From assembly GCF_943192895.1 (NCBI RefSeq), contig NZ_CALPCB010000005.1, forward strand, positions 117,003 through 181,002: a DNA stretch of 64,000 nucleotides, written 5' to 3'. A program made the translations under genes and the position numbers. Origin of the DNA: Veillonella_A intestinalis (GTDB lineage Bacteria > Bacillota > Negativicutes > Veillonellales > Veillonellaceae). Each line of letters opens with the position of its first letter. The first letter of the stretch is position 1. This document shows, in pieces, positions 54,647-62,601 of the stretch. Under the pieces are notes generated by a model. The model saw nothing but the letters and a program-made list of their open reading frames with translations, had not been told where the DNA came from and did not search any database.

Positions 54647-55048
54647 ATGAACTCAGTACAGATCTTAGGTAATTTAGCTCGTGACCCTGAAGTGCGCTTT
54701 ACTAAAACAGGTAGAGCCGTAGCAACATTTACAGTGGCTGCGACAAACACATATTTTGATTCCACAACCAATGAACAGAAGGAACAAACTGCCTTCATTA
54801 ATTGTGTTGCATGGGGCAAATTAGGGGAAGCAGCTGGTAACCTTCGCAAAGGGAGCCGTTGTTTCGTTGAAGGTCGTTTAAATACCCGTTCTTATGAAAC
54901 TCAGGATGGGCAAAAACGCTATGTTACTGAAGTAGTGGCTAACTTTGTTGGCCAGTCTTTAGATGCACAAAACGCTGATAGCTTTGGCGGTGGTTCATCT
55001 AACTTCGACAGCTTTGGTGGCGGTAACGAAGAAAACATTCCGTTCTAG
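54647..55048 (+). CDS. ssb: Single-stranded DNA-binding protein
   Basis: A 133-residue SSB. The OB-fold (1 to about 105) contains MNSVQILGNLARDPEVRFTK, AFINCVAWGKLGEAAGNLRKG and SYETQDGQKRYVTEVVA. A short Gly/Ser/Phe-rich linker ends in the acidic tip EENIPF that docks partner proteins. The linker is short for the family. GGGAGG precedes the ATG. Confidence 0.97.
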   Translation: MNSVQILGNLARDPEVRFTKTGRAVATFTVAATNTYFDSTTNEQKEQTAFINCVAWGKLGEAAGNLRKGSRCFVEGRLNTRSYETQDGQKRYVTEVVANFVGQSLDAQNADSFGGGSSNFDSFGGGNEENIPF

Positions 55049-55087
55049 TGTTTAGGACTCCTACTAATTCGAAAAGGAGGATTCACA

Positions 55088-55318
55088 ATGAGAAGAGATA
55101 GAGGCAGAAAGCCAAGAAGAAAAGTATGTAACTTCTGCGTTGATCATGTAGATCAAATCGACTATAAAGATATTGCTAAACTTCGTCGTTTTACGACTGA
55201 ACGCGGCAAAATTCTTCCTCGTCGTATTTCTGGCACTTGCGCTAAACATCAGCGCAAATTGACTCTTGCAATTAAACGCGCTCGCGCTATTGCATTGTTG
55301 CCATTCACTGCAGAATAA
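55088..55318 (+). CDS. rpsR: 30S ribosomal protein S18
   Basis: A 76-residue S18. RRKVCNFCVDHVDQIDYKDI keeps the paired-cysteine (CNFC) form, followed by LRRFTTERGKILPRRISGTC and AKHQRKLTLAIKRARAIALL. AAAAGGAGG precedes the ATG. It is the last gene of the rpsF operon. Confidence 0.97.
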   Translation: MRRDRGRKPRRKVCNFCVDHVDQIDYKDIAKLRRFTTERGKILPRRISGTCAKHQRKLTLAIKRARAIALLPFTAE

Positions 55319-55334
55319 TCGCATAACAAATGAA

Positions 55335-55372
55335 AACCCAGTAACCATGATGGTTGCTGGGTTCTTTTATTT
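55335..55372 (+). terminator. Terminator after rpsR
   Basis: AACCCAGTAACC (55335-55346) pairs with GGTTGCTGGGTT (55352-55363; one mismatch), followed by CTTTTATTTT. Confidence 0.88.
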
Positions 55373-55428
55373 TATCAATCTTTGCCACATACTTTCCTAT
55401 TTCATTATCCAATTAATCAGAAATTTAA

Positions 55429-55608
55429 TCAACTATAATGTTTTTTCCGATATGATTTTGACATAAAGTAGGCACGTCGAATTTGTTCTGGTGTTTTATT
55501 GCCGTAAAGTATAAAATCGTCTTCTTCGCGTACTACTATATCAGCATGAAGAGGCTTTGTATAGCTACCTAAATGTAATAGAATGCCTTCTTTTTCTTTG
55601 TTATACAT
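55429..55608 (-). CDS. Small uncharacterised protein (59 residues)
   Basis: Reading the minus strand by eye gives an uninterrupted 59-codon ORF beginning MYNKEKEGILLHLGSYTKPL, with an acidic middle (ADIVVREEDDF), a TPEQIRRAYFMSKSY helix and a basic KKHYS end, then TGA. TTAAGGAG lies about 11 bases upstream of the ATG. The amino-acid make-up is that of a folded protein rather than random AT-rich DNA. I do not recognise a family. Spacing of the ribosome site is a little long, so the start is uncertain. Confidence 0.55.
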   Translation of the reverse strand: MYNKEKEGILLHLGSYTKPLHADIVVREEDDFILYGNKTPEQIRRAYFMSKSYRKKHYS

Positions 55609-55717
55609 GAGGTTATCGTCTCCTTAACTTCGGAAATATACTATTTCATAGATGAATTTATGTATTATTGGAAATAGTTAGAGTATATGGACATGATTAA
55701 TTTTATAAGGATAGGTT

Positions 55718-55792
55718 TATTAAGTATGTACCTATTAAGTATGTGTCTATTAAGTGTGTGTTTATTAAGTATCTACCTATTAAGTATCTACT
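55718..55792. repeat. 15-bp tandem repeat, five copies
   Basis: Five consecutive 15-base units of the form TATTAAGTATGTACC with changes only in the last nine bases; the first six bases (TATTAA) and the following GT are constant. It lies in an intergenic stretch without a gene. Most of 55609-56170 is otherwise featureless AT-rich DNA. Confidence 0.85.
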
Positions 55793-56173
55793 TATAAAAT
55801 TAAATACATTGATTTTTACTATTATATTAATGAATGATGAAATTTTACGCTCGTTTATCATTTATTATACTCCTTTTATAAATAATGTAAATATAAAATA
55901 TGACAAAGTTGTTGGTGATTAATACTTTAATAAAATAAATATAACGAAAATAAACATATATAAATAGTAGGTTTTATATAAAAGTTATATATGAGGTGAA
56001 TTATATATTGGTATTGATACATTTTCTCGGTACATATACCCCTAATAGTATAAATACTATACCCTGCTAGGTATAATAGATAGTTGAATTTCGATGAATT
56101 TCCAGTATTTATGAACAAATAATAATATTTTGTTCTTTTTTGAGAAAAAATAGCAATAATTCATGACTAATAA

Positions 56174-56203
56174 TTGACAGAATACAAAAAGATAAGATAC
56201 CAT
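56174..56203 (+). promoter_or_regulatory. Candidate promoter for the cobalamin-riboswitch operon
   Basis: TTGACA (56174-56179), 18-base spacer, TACCAT (56198-56203). The -10 box is weak. The start would lie about 65 bases ahead of the riboswitch. Confidence 0.45.
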
Positions 56204-56273
56204 AATATCAATATAGGTTTTATTTTATAATATTCAAATAATATACTATTACAATTCTATAATGAAATTCATG

Positions 56274-56436
56274 TTGTAAGTGTCGGGTATGCCGAGCGAT
56301 AATAAGAGGAAAATAGGTGTAAATCCTATGCTGCCACACAGCTGTAAATGAGGAGTCAATTTCGCTAAAGAGTCACTGGGAAACTGGGAAGGCTAGAAAT
56401 TGATAATGAGTCATGAGCCAGAAAGCCTGCTTATAA
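56274..56436 (+). promoter_or_regulatory. Cobalamin (B12) riboswitch
   Basis: P1 is formed by TTGTAAG (56274-56280) with CTTATAA (56430-56436). The core has GAGGAAAATAGGTGTAAATC (P3/P4 junction), ATGCTGCCACACAGCTGTAA matching the conserved GC-GCCACTGTAA-like block, and a B12 box GAGCCAGAAAGCCTGC (56415-56430). A terminator follows at 56496-56525. It should lower expression of the downstream ABC importer when B12 is plentiful. Confidence 0.9.
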
Positions 56437-56495
56437 CAAATTAGCTATTACACCCTTGGAATCGTGTTATAGGATTAATTTGTTGTTGAGTTCAT

Positions 56496-56525
56496 ACTCG
56501 CTCTTTCAAAGAGCGAGTTTTTTTA
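56496..56525 (+). terminator. Expression-platform terminator of the B12 riboswitch
   Basis: ACTCGCTC and GAGCGAGT close a perfect hairpin (loop TTTCAAA), followed by at least six T residues. Upstream, AACAAATT...CTATTACAC (from about 56435) can pair with GTGTTATAG...AATTTGTT (to about 56485), a second stem that shares bases with P1. Confidence 0.88.
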
Positions 56526-56562
56526 TTGGGAGAATAATAGCTATATGTAGGGAGGAATAGGT

Positions 56563-57501
56563 ATGGTAAAGAGGACACTGCAACATTTGGGGCAAGTGTT
56601 AGTTACATTAATAGGGGTTACCTTTTTAACATTTAGTTTGAGTTTTTTAGCACCTGGTGATCCAGTACTTATGTTATTAGAAACAGCAGATACTATTGTT
56701 TCACAAGAGTTAATCGATCAAACTAGGCAAGAATTGGGATTAGATAAACCTTTTCTCGTGCAGTATGGCAATTGGGTAATGCATGCAGTTCAAGGTGATT
56801 TGGGTATGTCTTATTCGGCTAAAAAACCAGTTGTAGATAAGATGTTGGAAGCCTTGCCAGGCACACTTATGTTAGCTAGTGTAACCATTGTTATGATTTT
56901 GATTATGGCAGTGCCTTTAGGGATTATAGCAGCAATTAACCAAAATAAATGGCCTGACTTTTTAATCCGAGGGATTGCTTTTGTTGGTATATCTTTGCCT
57001 GCCTTTTGGTTAGGCCTTATGTTACTTTATATTTTCGGTTATAAATTAGGGATTGCTCCTATTGCAACCGCAACAGTATCTTTAAAGAATGCAATTTTAC
57101 CTGCTTTTACTTTGGCGTTTGCCTTGATGTCTAAATTTATGCGACAAGTGCGTTTAGTTATTTTAGAGGAAATTAATAAAGATTATGTAGTAGGGGCGCG
57201 CGCACGTGGCATGGGGCATATGGAAATTATGTTTCGTCATATTCTACCGAATGCTTTTTTACCGCTTTTGACTATCTTTGGTATGTCTATGGGGTGGCTG
57301 CTAGGCGGTGTAGCAGTTGTAGAAATGGTATTTTCTTGGCCTGGACTTGGCAAAATGGCGGTACAAGCTATTACTTTTCGAGATTATCCTTTAATTGAAG
57401 GTTTTGTACTTTGGGCATCGGTAGCCTATATGTTAATCAATGGGATTATTGATTATTCTTATACTATATTGGACCCACGGTTGAAACGGGGGTGTAAATA
57501 G
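56563..57501 (+). CDS. ABC importer permease 1 (NikB/DppB-like)
   Basis: A 312-residue permease of the peptide/nickel class. VKRTLQHLGQVLVTLIGVTFLTFSLSFLAPGDP is the family's first membrane segment with the APGDP turn; TRQELGLDKPFLVQYGNWV and the EAA-like loop VGARARGMGHMEIMFRHILPNAFLPLL are diagnostic. Six membrane segments. AGGGAGGAAT precedes the ATG. First gene behind the B12 riboswitch; its stop overlaps the GTG start of permease 2. Confidence 0.92.
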   Translation: MVKRTLQHLGQVLVTLIGVTFLTFSLSFLAPGDPVLMLLETADTIVSQELIDQTRQELGLDKPFLVQYGNWVMHAVQGDLGMSYSAKKPVVDKMLEALPGTLMLASVTIVMILIMAVPLGIIAAINQNKWPDFLIRGIAFVGISLPAFWLGLMLLYIFGYKLGIAPIATATVSLKNAILPAFTLAFALMSKFMRQVRLVILEEINKDYVVGARARGMGHMEIMFRHILPNAFLPLLTIFGMSMGWLLGGVAVVEMVFSWPGLGKMAVQAITFRDYPLIEGFVLWASVAYMLINGIIDYSYTILDPRLKRGCK

Positions 57502-58319
57502 TGAAAGCGTTTATTAGTAATAATAAGGCCTTTTCTTTTTATTCTTCTTTAGTCATATTGGTTATTTTAGTGGCTGTTTTTTCACCTTGGTTAACACCAC
57601 ATGATGCGTTTGTTTCTGATTTGAGTAATGCTTTACAAGCACCAAGTGATACGCATTGGTTTGGTACTGATAAATTAGGTCGTGATGTGTTGTCACGTAT
57701 TATTTATGGTACAGGTTTGTCATTATTTATGGCCTTTACTATTGTGTGTTTAGTTGCTTCTATTGGCACTATTGTAGGCTCTGTGGCGGGCTATTTTGGT
57801 GGTGTCGTAGAGATGGTGCTTATGCGCATTTGTGACATTATGATTTCCTTCCCTGGTATTGTATTGGCTATTGCGATTGCTGGTATTATGGGTGGCAGTG
57901 TAGGCAATACTATATTGGCACTTACGATTGTAGGATGGGCAAAATATGCTCGTTTGGTGCGCAGTTTAGTTATTAAAGTGCGGCAAGAAGATTACATAGC
58001 CGCTGCTATTATGAGTGGCGGTACTTCAGCCGTTATTTTACGGCGCCATATTTTACCAAATTGTATGCCTTTGGTAGTAGTCACCGCTAGTATGGATTTA
58101 GGAATTATGATGCTCGAAGTGGCGGGTTTATCCTTTTTGGGGTTTGGGGCACAACCGCCCACACCAGAATGGGGGCTTATGCTTAATGAAGGGCGTCAAT
58201 ATTTACAATTAGCACCTTGGTTGATGATGTTTCCTGGGGCGGCCATTTTAATAGTGGTAGCGATTTTTAATGTGTGGAGTGATAGTTTACGTGATATTTT
58301 AGATCCTCGACAAAAATAG
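57501..58319 (+). CDS. ABC importer permease 2 (NikC/DppC-like)
   Basis: A 272-residue permease. The N-terminal segment leads to FSPWLTPHDAFVSDLSNALQAPSDTHWFGTDKLGRDVLSRIIYG, the hallmark of DppC/NikC. The EAA loop AAIMSGGTSAVILRRHILPNCMP and the ending GRQYLQLAPWLMMFPGAAI are intact. GTG start overlapping the previous stop by one base indicates translational coupling. Confidence 0.92.
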   Translation: MKAFISNNKAFSFYSSLVILVILVAVFSPWLTPHDAFVSDLSNALQAPSDTHWFGTDKLGRDVLSRIIYGTGLSLFMAFTIVCLVASIGTIVGSVAGYFGGVVEMVLMRICDIMISFPGIVLAIAIAGIMGGSVGNTILALTIVGWAKYARLVRSLVIKVRQEDYIAAAIMSGGTSAVILRRHILPNCMPLVVVTASMDLGIMMLEVAGLSFLGFGAQPPTPEWGLMLNEGRQYLQLAPWLMMFPGAAILIVVAIFNVWSDSLRDILDPRQK

Positions 58320-58427
58320 TTTATTTGTAAGAATGACTAAACGAGTGATTTTAAATATATGAGTAGCATCAGATGTAACTATTAGGTATTAGGTTTAGGG
58401 TATTTATTTTTAGAAGGGATGTTGAGT

Positions 58428-59990
58428 ATGAAAAAGTTTTGGCGTAAGGCTTTGTTAGGCAGTGTAGGTGTAATGCTCTGTGCTTCTTTATTGGCTGGTT
58501 GCGGTAGTGAATCGGCTGATAATAAAGAGGTCTTAAAAGTGGGCGTAACTAACTTTGCTGATACATTAGAGCCAACGGATAATTTCTATGCTTGGGTGGT
58601 TATGCGTTATGGTATTGGGGAAACATTGACCAAATTTGACAAAGAAATGAAACCAACTCCATGGTTAGCCTCTAAATGGTCTTTAAGTGATGATAAAGTA
58701 ACATGGACATTTATTATTGATGATAAAGCGAAATTTTCTAATGGTAAGAAGTTAACCGCTGCAGAAGTGAAAGCCTCTATTGAGCGTGCTTTTGCTAAAA
58801 GTAAGCGAGCCGCTACATTTTTTGAATATGACTCCATTGAAGCAAATGGACAGGAATTAGTAATTAAAACGAAGAAGCCAATGCCGAATATGCCAGGTCT
58901 TTTAGCGGATCCTCTATTCTTGGTTGTTGATGTACAATCTGAACAAGACGGGCGTAATTTCTCTAAAGAAGGTCCTATTGCTACAGGCCCTTATAAAGTA
59001 GTGTCATATAGCAAAGATAAATCCGTATTAGAGGCTAATGAAAACTATTGGAATGGTACAGTGCCATTTAAAACTGTTGAAATACCGTCTATTGAAGATC
59101 CAAATACACGAGCTATGGCGTTGCAGTCTGGGGAAGTCGATATGGCGGTTAATATTGGGCCTGGCGAAATTGGTTTGTTTAAAGGAAATGATAAATTCCA
59201 AGTTGATGAAATTGCTTCCTTGCGCGTTGTCTTAGCTCGAATTAATCAAAAAGGCTTATTAGGTGATTCAAAAGTAAGAGCAGCCTTTATTAGCGCTACT
59301 GACCGCAAAAATTATGCGGAGGTATTACTAAAAGGCACGTTTATCCCTGGTAAGGCGCCAATTCCACCTTCTATGGACTATGGTTTTGATCAATTAACCG
59401 ACCCTAATGCGTATAATCCGGAACGGTCTAAGCAATTATTGGCTGAAGCAGGGTGGAAAGATACGGATGGGGATGGTATTTTAGATAAAGATGGCAAGCC
59501 ATTATCCGTTAACTTTGTAGTTTATAATAGTCGTGCTGAATTGCCAATTTATGCAGAAGCTGTGCAGGCGGATCTTCGTAAAGTTGGTGTGGATGTAAAA
59601 ATTAAAACAGTTGATTATACATTAATCGATAAAATGGGGATTGATGGGGATTATGATTTATTAATTTCTAATATTGTAACCGCAAATACAGGGGACCCTG
59701 AAACGTTCTTAAAATGGTATTGGAAAACTAATGTAAATGGCGATAATCCCCAAAATGGCTCTGGCTATAGCAATCCAGAAGTAGATGCAAAATTAGATGC
59801 ATTATCTACAGAGTTTGATCCAGCTAAACGGAAACAATTAATTATTGAAGTACAACAATTATTATTAAATGATGGGGCTGCTTTATACTTTGGTTATCCA
59901 ATGACTAATATTATTGCTAAGAAATCCTTAAAAGGAGTTGTTATGTTCCCATCTGATTATTATTGGATTACGAATGACATTGCTAAATAA
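58428..59990 (+). CDS. ABC importer substrate-binding lipoprotein (NikA/CntA/DppA family 5)
   Basis: A 520-residue family-5 binding protein. Lipobox LLAGC is followed by KVGVTNFADTLEPTDNFYAW, TPWLASKWSLSDDKVTWTFI and GPIATGPYKVVSYSKDKSV. DTDGDGILDKDG is the calcium-like loop common in these proteins. There is not one histidine in the chain, whereas direct nickel binders such as E. coli NikA use a His ligand, so a bare metal ion is unlikely as the direct substrate. Order permease-permease-SBP-ATPase-ATPase. ATG 58428 with AGAAGGGAT upstream is preferred over ATG 58419. Confidence 0.88.
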   Translation: MKKFWRKALLGSVGVMLCASLLAGCGSESADNKEVLKVGVTNFADTLEPTDNFYAWVVMRYGIGETLTKFDKEMKPTPWLASKWSLSDDKVTWTFIIDDKAKFSNGKKLTAAEVKASIERAFAKSKRAATFFEYDSIEANGQELVIKTKKPMPNMPGLLADPLFLVVDVQSEQDGRNFSKEGPIATGPYKVVSYSKDKSVLEANENYWNGTVPFKTVEIPSIEDPNTRAMALQSGEVDMAVNIGPGEIGLFKGNDKFQVDEIASLRVVLARINQKGLLGDSKVRAAFISATDRKNYAEVLLKGTFIPGKAPIPPSMDYGFDQLTDPNAYNPERSKQLLAEAGWKDTDGDGILDKDGKPLSVNFVVYNSRAELPIYAEAVQADLRKVGVDVKIKTVDYTLIDKMGIDGDYDLLISNIVTANTGDPETFLKWYWKTNVNGDNPQNGSGYSNPEVDAKLDALSTEFDPAKRKQLIIEVQQLLLNDGAALYFGYPMTNIIAKKSLKGVVMFPSDYYWITNDIAK

Positions 59991-60085
59991 AATGTGTGGT
60001 TAACTAACATATATAGTAGCTATATTTTTAGTATATATATTATTAGGGATTAGATTTTTGACGAGCGTATAAAGAAAGGGTGTGC

Positions 60086-60910
60086 GTGTCATATATGACG
60101 CAGAAGGCAGCATTGGTTGAGGTAAAAAATCTAAGTATAGCTTATGGTGAAGCGGCGCCTTCTGTGACAGACGTCAACTTTTCTTTGGCAGAAGGTGAAG
60201 TGCTTGTCATTGTAGGTGAATCAGGTAGTGGTAAAACGACGATTATTCGGGCATTAATAGACTGTTTATCTGTTAGTGGTCAGGTGGTACAGGGGCATCT
60301 GTATTATGATGGTGATGACATAAGCACTTGGTCAGAAACTAAATGGCGCCAATATCGTGGAACGGATATTTCTATGATTTTTCAAGACAGTGGTAGTGCT
60401 ATGGATCCGATACAAACTATTGGTAAACAGTTTATTGCCCATATTCGTCGTCATAGTGGCATGACTAAATCGGCGGCAGAAAATAAAGCACTGGAATTAT
60501 TAGCTATGGTGTCCTTGCCAGCTAGTAAAGATATGTTACATCGCTATCCATTTGAGTTGAGCGGTGGTCAACGACAACGGTTAGGCATTGCTATGGCTAT
60601 GGCGTTTACGCCCCGTTTATTACTAGCGGATGAACCGACGTCAGCTTTAGACGTAACGACACAGGCTCAAATTGTAGAAGAATTGCTACGCCTTTGCAAA
60701 CAAAATAAAACAGGGATTATCATGGTGACCCATAATATTGGCGTAGCGGCACATATGGCAGATAAAATTATGGTTATGCAACAAGGCCAGGTTGTTGATT
60801 ATGGTACACGGGATGAGGTTTTATTTACCCATCATTCTGATTACACGGCTAAGTTATTAGATGCTGTGCCTACATTAGGAGGAAAACGCTATGTCGATGC
60901 AGTTGAATAA
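60086..60910 (+). CDS. ABC importer ATPase 1 (NikD/DppD-like)
   Basis: An ATPase of about 274 residues. Walker A GESGSGKTT, Q-loop ISMIFQDSGSAMDPIQTIGKQF, signature LSGGQRQRLGIAMAMA, Walker B LLADEPTSALDVTTQAQIV and H-loop MVTHNIG are complete. The end is short, without the long oligopeptide-binding-type C-terminal Cys motif region. The start is uncertain: GTG 60086 lies five bases from AAAGGGTG, while ATG 60095 gives a cleaner N-terminus; a GTG at 60080 is also in frame. It overlaps the second ATPase gene by 20 bp. Confidence 0.9.
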   Translation: MSYMTQKAALVEVKNLSIAYGEAAPSVTDVNFSLAEGEVLVIVGESGSGKTTIIRALIDCLSVSGQVVQGHLYYDGDDISTWSETKWRQYRGTDISMIFQDSGSAMDPIQTIGKQFIAHIRRHSGMTKSAAENKALELLAMVSLPASKDMLHRYPFELSGGQRQRLGIAMAMAFTPRLLLADEPTSALDVTTQAQIVEELLRLCKQNKTGIIMVTHNIGVAAHMADKIMVMQQGQVVDYGTRDEVLFTHHSDYTAKLLDAVPTLGGKRYVDAVE

Positions 60911-61748
60911 AGAACCGATAAATAATCAAAGGGCTAGCATGACTGACAAAGCCATAGGTACGCCTGTTTTAGAAGTTAAGAACCTTTGCAAAACCTTTTC
61001 ATTACCTAATGGGGGGATGCTAGAAGCTTGTAAACATGTATCCTGGTCTTTGTGGCGTGGTGAGTCCTTAGGTATTGTGGGGGAATCGGGATGTGGTAAG
61101 AGTACTCTCTTAAAAATGATTTTGCGCATGTTGACACCTACGAGTGGTGATATTTATTTGGACGGTGTCCGCATGGAAGTCGGTAATGGTAAGACTGATC
61201 GGGAGCAACGTCGTAAAATTCAAATGGTGTTTCAAGATTCCTCGCAAGCATTTGATCCTCGCATGACAGTAGAGGATATTATTTGCGAACCTCTTTATAA
61301 TTTTGGGCTGTTGGCACGTGGTGAAACGACGGCTATTGCAACTCGGTATTTAGAGATGGTCGGTTTAGAAGGGGATTTTGCCAAACGGTATCCCCATGAG
61401 ATGAGTGGGGGTCAGCGTCAACGGGTGGCCATTGCGCGAGCGTTGGTGTTAGAACCAGAGATCATTGTATTTGATGAGGCTACGTCTGCTCTTGATGTAT
61501 CGGTGCAGGATGCGATTGCTAAATTATTAGTAAAATTACAAAGAGAGAAAAATTTAACCTATGTATTTGTGGCCCATGATATTGCCTTTATACGTAGTAT
61601 ATGTCATCGGGTAGTGGTGATGTATTATGGTGAAGTAGTGGATGAAGTGTCAGCAGCCCGATTGACTGAGGCGGAGCACCCTTATACACGAAAGTTGATA
61701 AATGCTGTATTTGAAGTAGGTAATGATAGAAAAAGAGTTGTAATTTAA
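60891..61748 (+). CDS. ABC importer ATPase 2 (NikE/DppF-like)
   Basis: A 285-residue ATPase. Walker A GESGCGKST, Q-loop IQMVFQDSSQAFDPRMTVEDII, signature MSGGQRQRVAIARAL, Walker B IIVFDEATSALDVSVQ and H-loop FVAHDIAFI are complete. AGGAGG precedes ATG 60891 inside the previous gene. It completes the five-gene importer behind the B12 riboswitch. Confidence 0.9.
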   Translation: MSMQLNKEPINNQRASMTDKAIGTPVLEVKNLCKTFSLPNGGMLEACKHVSWSLWRGESLGIVGESGCGKSTLLKMILRMLTPTSGDIYLDGVRMEVGNGKTDREQRRKIQMVFQDSSQAFDPRMTVEDIICEPLYNFGLLARGETTAIATRYLEMVGLEGDFAKRYPHEMSGGQRQRVAIARALVLEPEIIVFDEATSALDVSVQDAIAKLLVKLQREKNLTYVFVAHDIAFIRSICHRVVVMYYGEVVDEVSAARLTEAEHPYTRKLINAVFEVGNDRKRVVI

Positions 61749-61782
61749 TATAAAAGTAAGCTATACTTTAATAGAATGAAAT

Positions 61783-61816
61783 AAATACTACTATATATAC
61801 ATATATAGTAGTATTT
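61783..61816 (+). terminator. Weak terminator after the ABC importer operon
   Basis: A near-perfect palindrome, AAATACTACTATATAT with its complement, followed by GTTGT. The short T tail makes full termination doubtful, so the GNAT gene may be read through. Confidence 0.55.
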
Positions 61817-61855
61817 GTTGTATAAGGTGTTTTTAGGAGGATAAAAGACAAAGGT

Positions 61856-62380
61856 ATGATAACTGTAGAACTGATTACACCGGACACCAAGTGGGAGCCG
61901 ATTTATCAATTCTTAGTAGAGCAAATGCATGTGCATTATGGTAGACCTTTTGATTCGGAACGGAATCAACAATTTTTAAATTTAGCGGAGCAATACAATC
62001 CAGCTAAGCGCAGTCAAGCCTATGTGGCTTATAATGAAGCGGGTGATGTTATCGGGACAGGCTGTTTGACCCCGTTAGCAGAACAAGAACATCGTCCGCC
62101 ACATTGTACGAGTTTAGACACTTGGGGATATGTATCGCGAATCTATGTGGCTGAAAATCTTCATGGCCAAGGGGTAGGGCGTAAAATATATGAAGCTATT
62201 GAAGTATCGGCGCAACTATTTGGATATACTCATTTATGTTTAAATACGCATAGATTTTTAAACAAGGGATGTTCTTTTTGGCAACGACAAGGTTATATTG
62301 AGTATGAAGATACACATGATGAATGGCAAACGATTTGGCTTAGTAAAGAGTTAAATGCGTTAAGTGAGCTAGCATTGTAA
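61856..62380 (+). CDS. GNAT family N-acetyltransferase
   Basis: A 174-residue acetyltransferase. The acetyl-CoA motif A is RIYVAENLHGQGVGRKIYEAIE (about 100-121), followed by LCLNTHRFLNKGCSFWQRQGY (motif B, substrate side). The target amine is unknown. AGGAGG is 15 bases upstream of the ATG, longer than ideal. It is on the same strand 107 bp after the importer operon, with only a weak terminator between. Confidence 0.87.
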   Translation: MITVELITPDTKWEPIYQFLVEQMHVHYGRPFDSERNQQFLNLAEQYNPAKRSQAYVAYNEAGDVIGTGCLTPLAEQEHRPPHCTSLDTWGYVSRIYVAENLHGQGVGRKIYEAIEVSAQLFGYTHLCLNTHRFLNKGCSFWQRQGYIEYEDTHDEWQTIWLSKELNALSELAL

Positions 62381-62383
62381 AAG

Positions 62384-62456
62384 ATATCCACAAAAATAGT
62401 AAGTTATACACATAAAAACTAAGATATATCCACAGAAAACACCTGACTTATCCACA
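62384..62456. other. Second outlying DnaA-box cluster
   Basis: Four DnaA-box-like 9-mers, all in the same orientation: ATATCCACA (62384), TTATACACA (62404), ATATCCACA (62426) and TTATCCACA (62448). Two are perfect consensus. Starts are spaced 20-22 bp apart, about two helical turns. Confidence 0.7.
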
Positions 62457-62511
62457 GTAGGTGTGCATGAGCACTAGTAATGAACGTGTGATGTTATTTT
62501 TAGGCTAAAGG

Positions 62512-62551
62512 AAGAACGTAGTACAATGAATTAAATTGTATTACGTTCTTT
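62512..62551 (+). terminator. Terminator before the LysR-type gene
   Basis: AAGAACGTAGTACAAT pairs with ATTGTATTACGTTCTT, followed by TAATT; T tract weak. It ends the GNAT transcript. Confidence 0.65.
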
Positions 62552-62601
62552 AATTAGGCGTGAAAGGAATGTAGGGATACTGGTGAAAGGGGGAGAGGGT
62601 A

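Noticed and set aside
55927..56118. A 63-codon minus-strand ORF in the gap before the B12 riboswitch.
   Set aside because: Composition (Tyr, Ile, Asn) reflects AT-rich DNA; no ribosome site.
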